From Evansella sp. AB-P1 (GTDB lineage Bacteria > Bacillota > Bacilli > Bacillales > Salisediminibacteriaceae), in NCBI RefSeq assembly GCF_029688925.1, contig NZ_JARUKY010000016.1, forward strand, positions 46,893 through 110,892: a stretch of DNA of 64,000 nt, written 5' to 3'. Both the position numbers and the translations under genes were made by a program. How positions within the stretch are numbered: the stretch's first letter is position 1; the number at the start of each line of letters is the position of its first letter. The notes under the pieces are model-generated. The model did not search any database, was not told the origin of the DNA, and saw only the letters and a program-made list of their open reading frames with translations. Positions 1 to 10,062 of this stretch are shown in pieces.

Positions 1-52
1 AAGAAGATAGCCTTCTTCCTTATTCTTTTTTACACAGTAAATTGTATTTTAG

Positions 53-76
53 AGGTGTCTCATCACTGAGGCACCT
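53..76 (+). terminator. stem-loop at the left edge, probable terminator of the gene upstream of the window
   Basis: AGGTGTCTC (53-61) pairs with GAGGCACCT (68-76) around a 6-nt loop, with one G-U pair. No strong T-run follows, so termination is inferred. In B. subtilis the gene upstream of mutS is cotE, which would lie left of the window. A second short stem (AAGAAG...CTTCTT, 1-17) followed by T-rich sequence lies at the very edge. Confidence 0.45.
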
Positions 77-107
77 TATACATTTAAAAGCTAAAGGGGA
101 TATCCTT

Positions 108-1181
108 ATGAATAAATATCCTTGGGAGAATCATTACATCAGAACATCAGTATATGACGAGAAATATTTTCAACTTTTCGTTATAGGTAAGGAATATTTT
201 CCAATTAAGGTTAAGATTAAAGAACCTTATAGAAAAGAAATAGGTTTAAGCGATATAAATGATTTACGTAAATATTATCTTGGACAAGAAATGTTAGATT
301 TTGCTATGATGACTGCTTATTATTGTAATGCTGTTAGGTACAACGTCCATGTTCAACGAAAAGGAAAAGAAATAACAATCGTTACTGTAAAAAATAACAG
401 TGATCAAACTCCAGTGAATCGTATAAGGTCTAATGGACTACATACTTATTCAAAGTCGTTATTAGGAGCAGATTTGGAAGTAATGTGTCAGAAAAGAAAT
501 GGGAAGTTTGTTGCAATTCCTTTTAAAGAAGATCATGATAAAGAAATCGGTACGGATAGAGCTCTCATTCGTAAAGGAAATACTTTTTATCAGCCCATTA
601 TTGAGCTTAGAGCAAATCCTCAAAAAACGGGGGAATTGTTACAGAAAGAATTTGTTAGATTAAAGGGAGATTTGGAAGAAAAGGTAAAGGAACGTAACCT
701 CACCATTGTTTCTACGGATAACCCTAAAGGTAGATTTTTTCTCGGAGGACATTTTCACATTTCGAACTCCTTTCCTACTTACAGAAAAACTTCTTTATTA
801 GATGGGCTAGTTACATTACCATTAGTTAGTATAAAGAAAGGAAATAATATGCTTCGTCGAAAGGGATACGGAAGACTAGGTTCTATTAGGTTAAATAAAT
901 TTAATGGTTTTGAGTATCGAACTTTACCAACTTGGTATTCCTTAATTGATGAAGGAAAGCCTTTTTTTAATTGGATTGAAACCATATTTTTTAATGATAC
1001 GATACCACCATTAACGTTTTCCGAAAAATTACTAACTTCTTATTATGATGGTGACAATGAGACATTAAAAGAAGAAGTAAATAGATTTTTAAGAAAAATT
1101 GTACCATTTTTAACAGAAGAAGAGGAAAAAACGTTGCTTGATTGGATAGATTGGCTACGTATGATGGAAATGAAGGATTAG
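108..1181 (+). CDS. amidoligase-like (COOH-NH2 ligase type) protein
   Basis: 357-residue protein. A central LGADLEVM motif, a G-T-D-R block, a P-I-I-E-L-R-A-N-P block and a later GGHFHIS motif resemble the LGADPEF...ELRP...GGHIHI pattern of phage-type COOH-NH2 ligases, ATP-grasp-related enzymes that form isopeptide bonds. No signal peptide or membrane segment is visible. ATG 108 is chosen because AAGGGGA sits 5' of it; the in-frame upstream extension lacks such a site. The gene lies directly before mutS, where the spore-coat gene cotE is expected nearby in Bacillus, so a link to spore-coat modification is possible but only inferred. The family assignment rests on remembered motifs. Confidence 0.6.
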   Translation: MNKYPWENHYIRTSVYDEKYFQLFVIGKEYFPIKVKIKEPYRKEIGLSDINDLRKYYLGQEMLDFAMMTAYYCNAVRYNVHVQRKGKEITIVTVKNNSDQTPVNRIRSNGLHTYSKSLLGADLEVMCQKRNGKFVAIPFKEDHDKEIGTDRALIRKGNTFYQPIIELRANPQKTGELLQKEFVRLKGDLEEKVKERNLTIVSTDNPKGRFFLGGHFHISNSFPTYRKTSLLDGLVTLPLVSIKKGNNMLRRKGYGRLGSIRLNKFNGFEYRTLPTWYSLIDEGKPFFNWIETIFFNDTIPPLTFSEKLLTSYYDGDNETLKEEVNRFLRKIVPFLTEEEEKTLLDWIDWLRMMEMKD

Positions 1182-1244
1182 CAGGAAAGAGAACGTATGT
1201 TATAATATTTTCTATAGAAATTGTGTATAAGTTGGAGGATTATG

Positions 1245-3887
1245 ATGGCAAAACAGACGCCGATGATTGAACAATATTTAAGAATTAAGGCAGAGTATGA
1301 AGATGCCTTTTTATTTTTTCGTTTAGGTGATTTTTATGAATTGTTTTTTGAAGATGCTATAAAGGCTGCAAAGGAATTGGAGATTACGTTAACGAAACGG
1401 GGAAAAGCAGACGATAGTATTCCAATGTGTGGTGTACCTCATCACTCTGCTGAGCAGTACATCTCTCAATTAATAAAACGAGGATATAAAGTGGCTATTT
1501 GTGAACAAACAGAGGACCCTCAACAAGCTAAGGGGGTTGTTCGCCGGGAAGTTGTACAAGTTATTACCCCTGGTACTGTTATGGAGGGAAATGTAATTCA
1601 TGAAAAGGAAACGAATTATCTTTTGTGTATCACTCCATTTAATAATGAGACATTTGGATTAGCTGTAGTAGAAATGACTACTGGTGAGTTCCTTGTTACA
1701 GTTTTAAAAGGAGGGTTATCGGAGGTTATACATGAAGCAGCAGCTTTTCGTCCGAAAGAAATCGTAATTCCAACTGATTTTTTGAAGGAAGGACAAAGAG
1801 AATTAACACAAAAGCTTGGTGCCGTTCTTTCATATGAGGATGATTTGGCAACGGAGGAAGATAGCGAACGTCTCCTATATAAACTTGAGGCATCAGAAGC
1901 AAAGGAGACATGTAGAAGATTAATTCGTTATTTATATAGGACAACGAAGCGGAGCTTAGATCATATACAGCTAGTAAGCTACTATGAATCAAATGATTAT
2001 ATGGGTATCGATGTACACTCAAAACGGAATCTCGAATTAATTGAGTCGTTAAGAGAAAAGAAGAAGCAAGGATCACTACTATGGATTTTAGATGAAACAG
2101 AAACGGCCATGGGAGGAAGACTGCTGAAACAATGGATCGAACGTCCTCTTGTTTCAAAAGGGTCTATTGAAAATCGATTGAGTTTTGTTGAATCTCTCAT
2201 TGATCATTTTTTTGAAAGAGAAGCATTAAAGAATCAATTAAATGATGTTTATGATTTAGAAAGACTTTCAGGAAAAGTTGCTTTTGGGAATGTAAACGGA
2301 CGAGATATGCTCCAATTAAAAAGATCATTACAGGCTGTTCCTACTATTTTTGAAACAATCAAACAAATGGATAATCCGTATGCCTTATCATTAATTGAGA
2401 ATATAGATCCATGTCATGAACTAACACAGTTGTTAGGGGAGAGTATTAAAGAAGATCCTCCAATAACAATTACAGAAGGAAATATTATAAAAGATGGCTA
2501 TAGTCCTGAATTAGATCAATATCGAGATGCTATGCGTAACGGTAAATCCTGGATTGCTTCTCTAGAACAAAAGGAAAAGCAAGTAACAGGGATTAAATCC
2601 TTAAAGGTAGGCTTTAATAAAGTATTTGGATATTACATTGAAGTAACAAAAGCAAATATTCCAAATCTACCAGAAGGGCGATATGAAAGAAAGCAAACGT
2701 TGGCCAATGCAGAAAGATATATAACGGAAGAATTAAAGGAAAAAGAAGCTCTAATTTTAGAAGCGGAAGAAAAAAGTGAGAAACTCGAATATGAATTATT
2801 TATGGAAATTAGAGAAAAAGTGAAAGATTATATTCGTCCTCTTCAAGAATTAGCTATAATATTAAGCACGATCGATGTCCTTCAAAGCTTTGCTGAAGTA
2901 GCGGAAAAGTATCATTATGTAAAGCCACAGTTACTTGAAGATGGGGAAGTGAATATTGTAGATGGAAGACATCCTGTTGTAGAACGGGTAATAGATGGCG
3001 GTGACTACGTAGCAAACGATATCCTATTAAATGAAGATAATCAAATGCTATTAATTACAGGGCCAAATATGGCTGGTAAAAGTACGTATATGCGACAATT
3101 AGCCTTAATATCTATCATGGCCCAAGTCGGATCTTTTGTCCCTGCACAGCAAGCAAAGGTCCCTATATTTGATCAAATTTTTACTCGAATTGGTGCTGCA
3201 GATGATTTAGCTCAAGGTCAAAGTACTTTTATGGTGGAAATGCTAGAAACAAAACATGCTGTATCCCGTGCTACAAAAAATAGTTTAATTCTTTTAGATG
3301 AAATAGGTCGAGGCACTTCTACCTATGATGGTATGGCATTAGCTCAAGCAATTATAGAATATATTCATCACAATATTGGTGCCAAAACATTATTTTCAAC
3401 CCATTATCATGAACTGACTATACTTGCTGAACAGTTACCGCTACTAAAAAATGTCCACGTGTCCGCAATGGAGGAGGATGGGAAAGTAGTTTTCTTACAC
3501 AAAGTAGTGGATGGAGCTGCAGATCGCAGTTATGGAATATATGTTGCAGAATTAGCGGAGCTTCCCTCAGAGCTCATTGCTCGAGCTAAAAATATTTTAC
3601 AGGATTATGAGCAAGGTACCGAAAAGAGAAGTCATTTAAACATTTCAAATGAATTAAACAATAATAAGAGCTATGAAGAAGTTGCTAGTACAACAATAGA
3701 TGAAAATCATCAACTGACATTATTTCACGACGATTCGATTTCGAATAATAATGAAAATAAAAAAGACTTATTAAAAAAAGAAAAACAAGTAATACAAGAT
3801 TTACAAGCATTGAATTTACTTCATATTACACCAATTGAAGCTATTCAAGTGTTAGATAGTCTTCAACGTAAGCTACTGAAAAAATAA
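1245..3887 (+). CDS. mutS: DNA mismatch repair protein MutS
   Basis: 880-residue MutS that binds mismatches and insertion/deletion loops as a dimer and recruits MutL. The N-terminal mismatch-reading domain keeps the Phe-x-Glu pocket (in FFRLGDFYELFFED). The C-terminal ABC-type ATPase has Walker A GPNMAGKST, Walker B LILLDEIGRGTS and the STHYHEL motif. ATG 1245 is favoured because GGAGG at 1234-1238 is 6 nt upstream; ATG 1242 is also possible. The residue run between the ATPase and the C-terminal clamp is hydrophilic and variable, as usual. mutL follows 32 bp downstream and the pair is probably co-transcribed. Length and order match B. subtilis mutSL. Confidence 0.98.
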   Translation: MAKQTPMIEQYLRIKAEYEDAFLFFRLGDFYELFFEDAIKAAKELEITLTKRGKADDSIPMCGVPHHSAEQYISQLIKRGYKVAICEQTEDPQQAKGVVRREVVQVITPGTVMEGNVIHEKETNYLLCITPFNNETFGLAVVEMTTGEFLVTVLKGGLSEVIHEAAAFRPKEIVIPTDFLKEGQRELTQKLGAVLSYEDDLATEEDSERLLYKLEASEAKETCRRLIRYLYRTTKRSLDHIQLVSYYESNDYMGIDVHSKRNLELIESLREKKKQGSLLWILDETETAMGGRLLKQWIERPLVSKGSIENRLSFVESLIDHFFEREALKNQLNDVYDLERLSGKVAFGNVNGRDMLQLKRSLQAVPTIFETIKQMDNPYALSLIENIDPCHELTQLLGESIKEDPPITITEGNIIKDGYSPELDQYRDAMRNGKSWIASLEQKEKQVTGIKSLKVGFNKVFGYYIEVTKANIPNLPEGRYERKQTLANAERYITEELKEKEALILEAEEKSEKLEYELFMEIREKVKDYIRPLQELAIILSTIDVLQSFAEVAEKYHYVKPQLLEDGEVNIVDGRHPVVERVIDGGDYVANDILLNEDNQMLLITGPNMAGKSTYMRQLALISIMAQVGSFVPAQQAKVPIFDQIFTRIGAADDLAQGQSTFMVEMLETKHAVSRATKNSLILLDEIGRGTSTYDGMALAQAIIEYIHHNIGAKTLFSTHYHELTILAEQLPLLKNVHVSAMEEDGKVVFLHKVVDGAADRSYGIYVAELAELPSELIARAKNILQDYEQGTEKRSHLNISNELNNNKSYEEVASTTIDENHQLTLFHDDSISNNNENKKDLLKKEKQVIQDLQALNLLHITPIEAIQVLDSLQRKLLKK

Positions 3888-3919
3888 AGTATTCATGGAA
3901 ATAAAAGGGTGGAAAAGAT

Positions 3920-5827
3920 ATGGGGAAAATATATCAATTAGATGATCAGCTTTCAAATAAAATTGCAGCTGGAGAAGTAGTAGAACGCCCTGCTTCGGTA
4001 ATTAAAGAGCTTATTGAAAATTCTTTAGACGCTAATAGCAAACACATCCGTATCGATGTTGAAGAAGGTGGACTTTCTCTTATTCGTATTTTGGATAATG
4101 GGGATGGAATAGAGGAAGAAGATGTTGAAACGGCGTTTTTTCGCCATGCAACTAGCAAAATTAGAAACGATCAAGATTTATTTCGAATTGCAACTTTAGG
4201 TTTTCGTGGAGAAGCATTGCCCAGTATTGCATCTGTATCAAAGCTCATTTTAAAGACGAGTGATGGAACGAATAAGGGAACCGAGATTCGTTTAGAAGGT
4301 GGAAGAGTAACGTATAGAGGTTCTACATCCCCTCGAAAGGGGACAGAAATCACAGTTACAGATCTCTTTTATAATACACCAGCAAGGTTAAAATATTTAC
4401 GGACTATACACACAGAGCTAGGTCATATATCAGATGTAGTAAATCGAATGGCACTAGCCCACCCAGATGTATCCTTTCACTTAACACATAATAACAAAAC
4501 GTTATTAAAAACAGTTGGTAACGGTGACCTACTTCGGGTCATTACATCTATTTATGGTTCTGCAATAGGGAAAAAAATGGTTCGAATCGAAGGACAGTCA
4601 CTAGATTTTACTATCAATGGGTATATAGCATTGCCAGAAGTATATCGTTCCAATCGTTCCTATATGTCAACGATTATTAATGGAAGGTTTGTTAAAAACT
4701 ATCCATTAACTAAAGGAATTCAGGAAGGGTATCACACCCTTTTACCAATTGGGAAATTTCCTGTAGCAGTTCTTCATATAAAAATGGATCCAATTTTAGT
4801 GGATGTGAATGTTCATCCAGCAAAACTAGAAGTAAGGATAAGCAAAGAACAAGCATTACAAGACTTAGTGACAAAATCCATAAAAGAAGTCTTTCAGAAA
4901 ACAAGATTAATACCTGAAGTTTCAAATGAGAAAAAACAAAGTAAAGCACGATCTGAGCAGCTTTCTTTTTCTATTCAACATGATTTAAAAGATAATCACC
5001 TTTTTAATGAACAAGGTTCATCTATGAAGAATCATACTTCTAGTTTTAATGAAGATGAAGTAGATGATATTCCTACAAGAACGAATTTGTTAGATAAAAG
5101 TATAGAAACGAAATTAGAGAATACAAATATTCCTAATCCTGATTCTCAACAACCTATTACGGTGTGTGAGGGGAAAGAACAGCAAGAGGGGGAACAATCA
5201 GCTCAATCAGTTCCTAACACAAGTAATGAAGAGGGAAACGAATATGCTGTCCCTACGTTATATCCTATCGGTCAACTCCATGGCACGTATATTTTAGCGC
5301 AAAATGACCAAGGATTATTTATTATTGATCAACACGCAGCTCAAGAAAGAATTAAATATGAATACTTTCGGGAAAAAATAGTAGAAGTAGATCCTACTTT
5401 ACAAGATTTATTAATACCTATAACCTTTGAGTTTACTCAAGAAGAAGAGGAAAGAATAAAGGAACGGGGCAATTTATTAGAAACAGTAGGAATTAAGTTA
5501 GAAAACTTTGGAACGAGAACATATCTTGTACGTGCTCATCCTACTTGGTTTCCAAAAGGACAAGAAAAAGAGATAATTGAGGCAATGCTAGAACAATTAA
5601 AAGAAGAAGCTTCTATCGATTTAAAAAAGCTTCGTGAGGAAACAGCCATTTTAATGTCTTGTAAAGCATCGATAAAAGCGAATCATTATTTAACAAAAGA
5701 TAATATGTTTCGTTTATTAGAAACATTACGGACGTGTGATGACCCATATACATGTCCTCATGGTAGGCCAGTCATAGTACATTATTCCACCTATGAAATG
5801 GAAAAAATGTTTAAAAGAATTATGTAA
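3920..5827 (+). CDS. mutL: DNA mismatch repair protein MutL
   Basis: 635-residue MutL, the matchmaker and nicking endonuclease of methyl-independent mismatch repair. The N-terminal GHKL ATPase shows ENSLDAN, DNGDGIE, FRHATSK and GFRGEAL. An acidic, low-complexity linker occupies roughly residues 330-440. The C-terminal endonuclease domain carries [12 protein letters not shown] (metal-binding DQHA-x2-E-x4-E type motif), a conserved SCKASIKAN segment and CPHGRP near the end. Presence of these residues indicates an active nicking MutL, as expected in bacteria without MutH. It is preceded by GGGTGGAAAAG and ends in a TAATG overlap with the next frame. Confidence 0.98.
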   Translation: MGKIYQLDDQLSNKIAAGEVVERPASVIKELIENSLDANSKHIRIDVEEGGLSLIRILDNGDGIEEEDVETAFFRHATSKIRNDQDLFRIATLGFRGEALPSIASVSKLILKTSDGTNKGTEIRLEGGRVTYRGSTSPRKGTEITVTDLFYNTPARLKYLRTIHTELGHISDVVNRMALAHPDVSFHLTHNNKTLLKTVGNGDLLRVITSIYGSAIGKKMVRIEGQSLDFTINGYIALPEVYRSNRSYMSTIINGRFVKNYPLTKGIQEGYHTLLPIGKFPVAVLHIKMDPILVDVNVHPAKLEVRISKEQALQDLVTKSIKEVFQKTRLIPEVSNEKKQSKARSEQLSFSIQHDLKDNHLFNEQGSSMKNHTSSFNEDEVDDIPTRTNLLDKSIETKLENTNIPNPDSQQPITVCEGKEQQEGEQSAQSVPNTSNEEGNEYAVPTLYPIGQLHGTYILAQNDQGLFIIDQHAAQERIKYEYFREKIVEVDPTLQDLLIPITFEFTQEEEERIKERGNLLETVGIKLENFGTRTYLVRAHPTWFPKGQEKEIIEAMLEQLKEEASIDLKKLREETAILMSCKASIKANHYLTKDNMFRLLETLRTCDDPYTCPHGRPVIVHYSTYEMEKMFKRIM

Positions 5828-5841
5828 TGAAAGGTAAATGT

Positions 5842-6651
5842 ATGTTGAAAGTAGGAAACACTATGGAAGCTATCGTTACAACAGCTGGGCGTCCTTCCCT
5901 TTATACAATTGTGCAAGCAAAAGAAATAGCTAGAAAATTAGCTATTCCTTATGTAGAAAGAAATAAAAGGTCAGTGTCAGCTCTTATTAAAAACTATAAG
6001 GTTGGCGTTATTGTTGTAGGAAAGGACAAAGTATCATTTCAGTCTGAAACAGACGAGCAACCTTTTTTCTTTCACCCTAATTCTGCTATGTTTAGGGCAA
6101 AACGCTGGTTAAAATCAATGGATGATCCTTTCATTCAAGCCTGTCGATTAGAAGAAGGAGACTATTTTTTTGATGGTACACTAGGATTAGGCTCCGATGC
6201 TATCCTTGCTAGTCTTGCAGTAGGGGATTCTGGAAAAGTTATTGGAACAGAGCTTTCCCCTATTATTGCCTTTATCGTTCAAAATGGTTTACAAACATAT
6301 GAAAGTCCTGTCACAGCTATTAACCTAGCACTAAGAAGAATTACCGTGTTACATATGTCGTATATGGATTGTCTAAAAAATATGGCAAACAACTCTATGG
6401 ATGTGGTATATTTTGACCCTATGTTTGAGAATAAAGTAGTAGGTTCTGATGGATTAGATAAGATGAGAGCTTTGACAACAATAACTCCGTTGACGAAAGA
6501 AACTATAGTAGAAGCAAAACGTGTCGCTAGTAAAAGAATTGTTTTAAAGGATCACTTTCGAAGTGAACGGTTTTCACAATTTGATTTCAATGTTGACGTA
6601 AGGCCTTCTGCCACTTATCATTTCGGTACGATTGAGTTAGAAGAGAAATAG
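5842..6651 (+). CDS. RsmJ-like class I SAM-dependent methyltransferase
   Basis: 269-residue putative methyltransferase. FFDGTLGLGSDA is the SAM-binding glycine motif and DVVYFDPMFE supplies the D-P-x-F catalytic-type motif that resembles 16S rRNA m2G1516 methyltransferase RsmJ. The first 80 residues are extra relative to a minimal Rossmann methyltransferase. ATG 5842 is chosen because AAAGG lies 7 nt upstream; ATG 5827 overlaps the mutL stop but lacks a ribosome binding site. It sits tightly between mutL and miaA, a place where such a gene occurs in several Bacillus genomes, suggesting a role in RNA modification. Substrate unproven. Confidence 0.75.
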   Translation: MLKVGNTMEAIVTTAGRPSLYTIVQAKEIARKLAIPYVERNKRSVSALIKNYKVGVIVVGKDKVSFQSETDEQPFFFHPNSAMFRAKRWLKSMDDPFIQACRLEEGDYFFDGTLGLGSDAILASLAVGDSGKVIGTELSPIIAFIVQNGLQTYESPVTAINLALRRITVLHMSYMDCLKNMANNSMDVVYFDPMFENKVVGSDGLDKMRALTTITPLTKETIVEAKRVASKRIVLKDHFRSERFSQFDFNVDVRPSATYHFGTIELEEK

Positions 6652-6660
6652 GTGAAGAAT

Positions 6661-7581
6661 ATGGAGAAATTAGTAGTTATTGTAGGACCTACAGCAGTTG
6701 GTAAAACAGCTACGGGAATAGCCTTAGCAAAAAAATTTCATGGGGAAATCATAAGCGGAGATTCTATGCAAGTATATAAAGGAATGGATATTGGTACTGC
6801 AAAAGTTACACCGCAGGAAATGGAAGGAATTCCTCATCATCTAATTGATATAAAACATCCTGATGAAGCATTCTCTGTTGCAGAGTTCCAAGAACGTGCT
6901 AAAAATTGTATAAAGGTCATAAATGATAAACACAAGTTACCTATAATTGTTGGCGGTACAGGGTTATATGTGAATTCTGTCATATATGATTATGATTTTT
7001 CCTCCTCTGATGGAGATGATCAATTACGAGATGAATTAGAAAGATACGGAAAAGAGCACGGTAACGAAGCATTGCATGCTAAATTAAAGGAGATTGATCC
7101 AGAAAGCTACTCTGAACTCCATCCTAACAATACCAGAAGAGTTATAAGAGCCTTAGAAGTTTATTATTTAACGGGAAAAACCATAGGCAACCGACCGAAG
7201 CAACCAGATATCTCCCCATACGATGTTGTAGTAATTGGACTAACTATGGATAGAGAAGCCTTATATGAACGTATTAACTTACGTGTTGACATCATGATTA
7301 ATGAAGGTCTTATAGAAGAAGTTAGAGCATTATACGATAGAGGAATACGAGATTGTCAATCAGTCCAAGCAATAGGCTATAAAGAAATTTATTCTTACTT
7401 AAATGGAGATTTAACAAAAGTTGAAGCGGTGGAGCTTCTAAAAAGGAACTCAAGAAGGTATGCAAAGCGACAATTAACGTGGTTTCGAAATAAAATGAAC
7501 ATAACCTGGTTTGATATGACGAAAGGTCGCGAAAAAAAGCTTGAAGAAATTAATAAATTTATAGAAGGAAAGATGTTTTAA
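6661..7581 (+). CDS. miaA: tRNA dimethylallyltransferase MiaA
   Basis: 306-residue enzyme that transfers a dimethylallyl group to N6 of A37 in tRNAs reading UNN codons, the first step to ms2i6A37. The P-loop is VGPTAVGKT; SGDSMQVYKGMDIGTAK, IPHHLID and VGGTGLY are family signature blocks. ATG 6661 is preferred to the GTG at 6652 because it restores the canonical MEKLVVIVGPTA start and has AGGTG upstream. It begins 9 bp after the methyltransferase stop and lies 46 bp before hfq; miaA-hfq is a widely conserved pair. Confidence 0.97.
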   Translation: MEKLVVIVGPTAVGKTATGIALAKKFHGEIISGDSMQVYKGMDIGTAKVTPQEMEGIPHHLIDIKHPDEAFSVAEFQERAKNCIKVINDKHKLPIIVGGTGLYVNSVIYDYDFSSSDGDDQLRDELERYGKEHGNEALHAKLKEIDPESYSELHPNNTRRVIRALEVYYLTGKTIGNRPKQPDISPYDVVVIGLTMDREALYERINLRVDIMINEGLIEEVRALYDRGIRDCQSVQAIGYKEIYSYLNGDLTKVEAVELLKRNSRRYAKRQLTWFRNKMNITWFDMTKGREKKLEEINKFIEGKMF

Positions 7582-7627
7582 ATAGCGAATATAGATAATA
7601 ATGTGAAAAGAGGGAGGCCAACATAAC

Positions 7628-7861
7628 ATGAAACAACAACCAGTAAATATTCAAGATCAGTTTTTAAACCAGTTGCGCAAAGAGAACATACCAGTAACTG
7701 TCTTTTTAACAAACGGATTCCAGCTTAGAGGATTTGTAAAGAGCTTTGATAATTTTACAGTTATCCTAGATACGGATGGAAAACAACAGCTTGTGTATAA
7801 GCACGCTATTTCAACTTTTTCACCACAACGTAACGTACAGTTGAATCAAGAAAATTCGTAA
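7628..7861 (+). CDS. hfq: RNA chaperone Hfq
   Basis: 77-residue Sm-like protein that forms hexameric rings and binds A-rich and U-rich RNA. The Sm1 region ([21 protein letters not shown]) and the Sm2 YKHAISTF motif are intact. The length is typical for Bacillus Hfq, which lacks the long C-terminal tail of enterobacterial proteins. A strong GGGAGG site precedes ATG 7628. A perfect stem-loop follows at 7888-7922 and separates it from the convergent recombinase gene. Confidence 0.97.
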   Translation: MKQQPVNIQDQFLNQLRKENIPVTVFLTNGFQLRGFVKSFDNFTVILDTDGKQQLVYKHAISTFSPQRNVQLNQENS

Positions 7862-7887
7862 TTGGATAACATAATGATGAACTATAA

Positions 7888-7922
7888 GAGAAGGTGCCTC
7901 CATGTTTAGGAGGCACCTTCTC
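7888..7922. terminator. perfect 14-bp stem-loop between convergent genes
   Basis: GAGAAGGTGCCTCC (7888-7901) pairs perfectly with GGAGGCACCTTCTC (7909-7922) across a 7-nt loop. It lies between the hfq stop and the recombinase stop. Neither side has a long T-run, so it may act by structure or by protecting RNA ends. The AGGTGCCTC arm resembles the stem at 53-76. Confidence 0.65.
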
Positions 7923-7927
7923 CACAT

Positions 7928-8911
7928 TTAACTTTTATAGTCTAATGAATATGCAAGCTTCTCTTTACTTAATCTACTTGCCACTAGTTCAAGACGATCC
8001 AAAGGCTGTTTCGTTTCAAAGGCTAACTTATGTTGAATAGCTTCTTTGCTTACTCCATTTAAAAAAAGATTAATAATATATGATTTTCTTAAATACTGAC
8101 AACTAATTTGACCTGTGAAACCTGCTCGTTTCATTTCTTGTCTAATCATTTTTTGAATAGCTACATCTGATAATCGTTTTCCACAATCATTTTCTATGTC
8201 CCATCGATATGTTCCCCTCTGATAATCGAATGCAATAAAAAAATGATGGGAATCGTATCGATTAGGTCGTAAAGCGATAGGTATTTTCATATAATATTCA
8301 AATAGCTTTCTTCTAGCATCCTGAGAAATGTCAATTTTCCTTTCCTTACCCTTACGACTAGTTAACTCCAATTCATTGGATGTAAAATGAATATGATTTA
8401 TTGTTAATGATGTTAATTCTTGAATGGTTAATCCATAATGGAGGATAAGAAGAAAAATAGCTTCGTTTCGATCTTTGATCATATGTCGATATTGTTTTTG
8501 TTTGTCCGTTAATCCATTGTAGGATCGGAGAGTTTGAAAAATCCTTTTTATTTCATGCTTATTAAAAAAATGTATACTCTCATTTGATGAGGATTTTCTA
8601 TTCGTTTGTTCAATTAATGATGAAAGTATGGTCACTTGCTCTTCTAATTGCTCATGTATAAACCAATTTTTCATTACTGATAAAATACGTCTTATTGTGT
8701 TTTGTGAATATAATTCTCCAGTGTTTAAATATGTATAGTAAGAGGAAAGTTCTTCAGTGGAAGGTAGACTAGTTGAGGAAGAACAACCTCTTATAGATTC
8801 AAGCCAACGGATAAACTGCATAAGATCATAACGATAACGCTTTAATGTACTTGGCTGTTTGTCATAGGATAAAATAATAATAAACTGGTCAACCTTTTTT
8901 ACCAATTCCAC
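7928..8911 (-). CDS. degenerate tyrosine recombinase (phage integrase fold), probably not catalytic
   Basis: 327 residues with a SAM-like N-terminal DNA-binding domain (about 1-95) and a C-terminal region aligning to tyrosine recombinases. The catalytic set is mostly gone: the first Arg in the usual GLR motif is Thr162 (GLTIQEL); Lys187 in SRKGK and Arg275 in YLRKS remain; the first His of the HxLRH box is Gln272 and the LGH His is Phe298; no Tyr sits at the nucleophile position near residue 307. The frame is intact, so the protein is probably made. It faces hfq and is transcribed away from spoVK. It may be a domesticated DNA-binding protein. GTG 8911 is taken as the start, with GGTGAT upstream. 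Confidence 0.7.
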   Translation of the reverse strand: MELVKKVDQFIIILSYDKQPSTLKRYRYDLMQFIRWLESIRGCSSSTSLPSTEELSSYYTYLNTGELYSQNTIRRILSVMKNWFIHEQLEEQVTILSSLIEQTNRKSSSNESIHFFNKHEIKRIFQTLRSYNGLTDKQKQYRHMIKDRNEAIFLLILHYGLTIQELTSLTINHIHFTSNELELTSRKGKERKIDISQDARRKLFEYYMKIPIALRPNRYDSHHFFIAFDYQRGTYRWDIENDCGKRLSDVAIQKMIRQEMKRAGFTGQISCQYLRKSYIINLFLNGVSKEAIQHKLAFETKQPLDRLELVASRLSKEKLAYSLDYKS

Positions 8912-9091
8912 CTTTTATCACCACATTTCAAGTATATTATATCTATTATAGTTGAAGCAGTTCCTTTTGTCTTACATGTAGAACTCGTACAAAAATAAAA
9001 TATTGTAGGCAATTGTCACGAGTTCGTTTCAATTGCGTATAGTAGTTGTGGGTATATTGTTATAACTATACAATAGAGGATGGTGACCTCG

Positions 9092-10048
9092 TTGGAACAA
9101 GCAGCAAGAATGAGAAAAAGAGGGCAAATTAATATCGTTCTAAAAAAACAGACAGAAGAAGATCCTCTACTCTCCCATCAAGAATCGGACATGTTAGAAA
9201 AACCAGAACACATGGCTTATAAACAGGTTCAACAGGAATTAGATGAGTTTATAGGTCTATCTACAATTAAACAATTTATGAAGGAAATCTATGCATGGAT
9301 TTACTTAAACCAAAAACGCCAAGAAGAAGGTTTAATTGCAGGGAAACAAGTATTTCATATGGTTTTTAAAGGGAACCCTGGGACTGGGAAAACAACGGTA
9401 GCTCGTCTAATAGCTAAGCTTTTTCGTGATATGGGTGTACTTGAAAAAGGACATTTAATCGAAGCAGAACGTGCTGATCTTGTTGGGGAGTACATTGGCC
9501 ATACAGCACAAAAAACGAGAGAATTAGTAAAAAAAGCTATAGGTGGTATTTTATTTGTAGATGAAGCTTACTCATTGGCGCGAGGAGGAGAAAAAGACTT
9601 TGGAAAGGAAGCTATCGATACTCTTGTAAAAGCAATGGAGGATCAACAGCATTCGTTTGTTTTAATTTTAGCTGGTTATCCTAAAGAAATGGATCGCTTT
9701 TTAAAATTAAATCCTGGTTTACCTTCTCGTTTTCCAATGAAGGTTACATTTCCGAATTATACAATAGATGAATTAACAAAAATGGCTAGAAAAATGGTTA
9801 AAGAAAGAGATTATCAATTAGATAGTCGCGCAGAAGCTACTTTACAGGATATTTTAAAAATAACGAAAGATAAGGATGAAGAACATTTTAGTAATGGACG
9901 TTTCATTCGAAATTTATTGGAACGATCCATTCGAAACCAAGCTGTTCGTTTATTAGAAGAAGGGAAGTATAAAAAAGAAGATCTTATGACATTAAAGGGT
10001 ATAGATTTATCTCACGCTTACTTTGATACAGATGTAAAGATGGACTAA
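9092..10048 (+). CDS. spoVK: stage V sporulation protein K (CbxX/CfqX-type AAA ATPase)
   Basis: 318-residue AAA+ ATPase needed late in spore maturation in B. subtilis. Walker A is GNPGTGKTT, Walker B is GILFVDEAY, and the [17 protein letters not shown] block and the SNGRFIRN sensor-2 region match SpoVK closely. The short N-terminal motif GQINIVL is also shared with B. subtilis SpoVK. TTG 9092 is preferred because GGATGGTGA lies correctly upstream; ATG 9080 and GTG 9083 are alternatives. It is followed by hflX with a TAATG overlap of frames. Sporulation-specific transcription is expected from family knowledge, but no clear sigma-E or sigma-K site was identified here. Confidence 0.95.
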   Translation: MEQAARMRKRGQINIVLKKQTEEDPLLSHQESDMLEKPEHMAYKQVQQELDEFIGLSTIKQFMKEIYAWIYLNQKRQEEGLIAGKQVFHMVFKGNPGTGKTTVARLIAKLFRDMGVLEKGHLIEAERADLVGEYIGHTAQKTRELVKKAIGGILFVDEAYSLARGGEKDFGKEAIDTLVKAMEDQQHSFVLILAGYPKEMDRFLKLNPGLPSRFPMKVTFPNYTIDELTKMARKMVKERDYQLDSRAEATLQDILKITKDKDEEHFSNGRFIRNLLERSIRNQAVRLLEEGKYKKEDLMTLKGIDLSHAYFDTDVKMD

Positions 10049-10062
10049 TGGAGGGACTTATC

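Noticed and set aside
1726..2157. 143-codon minus-strand frame inside mutS
   Set aside because: Antisense shadow of a well conserved gene, without a ribosome binding site.
53..7922. Related hairpins with AGGTGCCTC/GAGGCACCT arms at 53-76 and 7888-7922 as a repeat family
   Set aside because: Only two short examples, both plausible as ordinary terminator stems; similarity may be chance.
7888..8911. Prophage or integrative element attached to the recombinase gene
   Set aside because: No other phage genes, no att-like direct repeats at a tRNA, and the recombinase lacks its catalytic residues.
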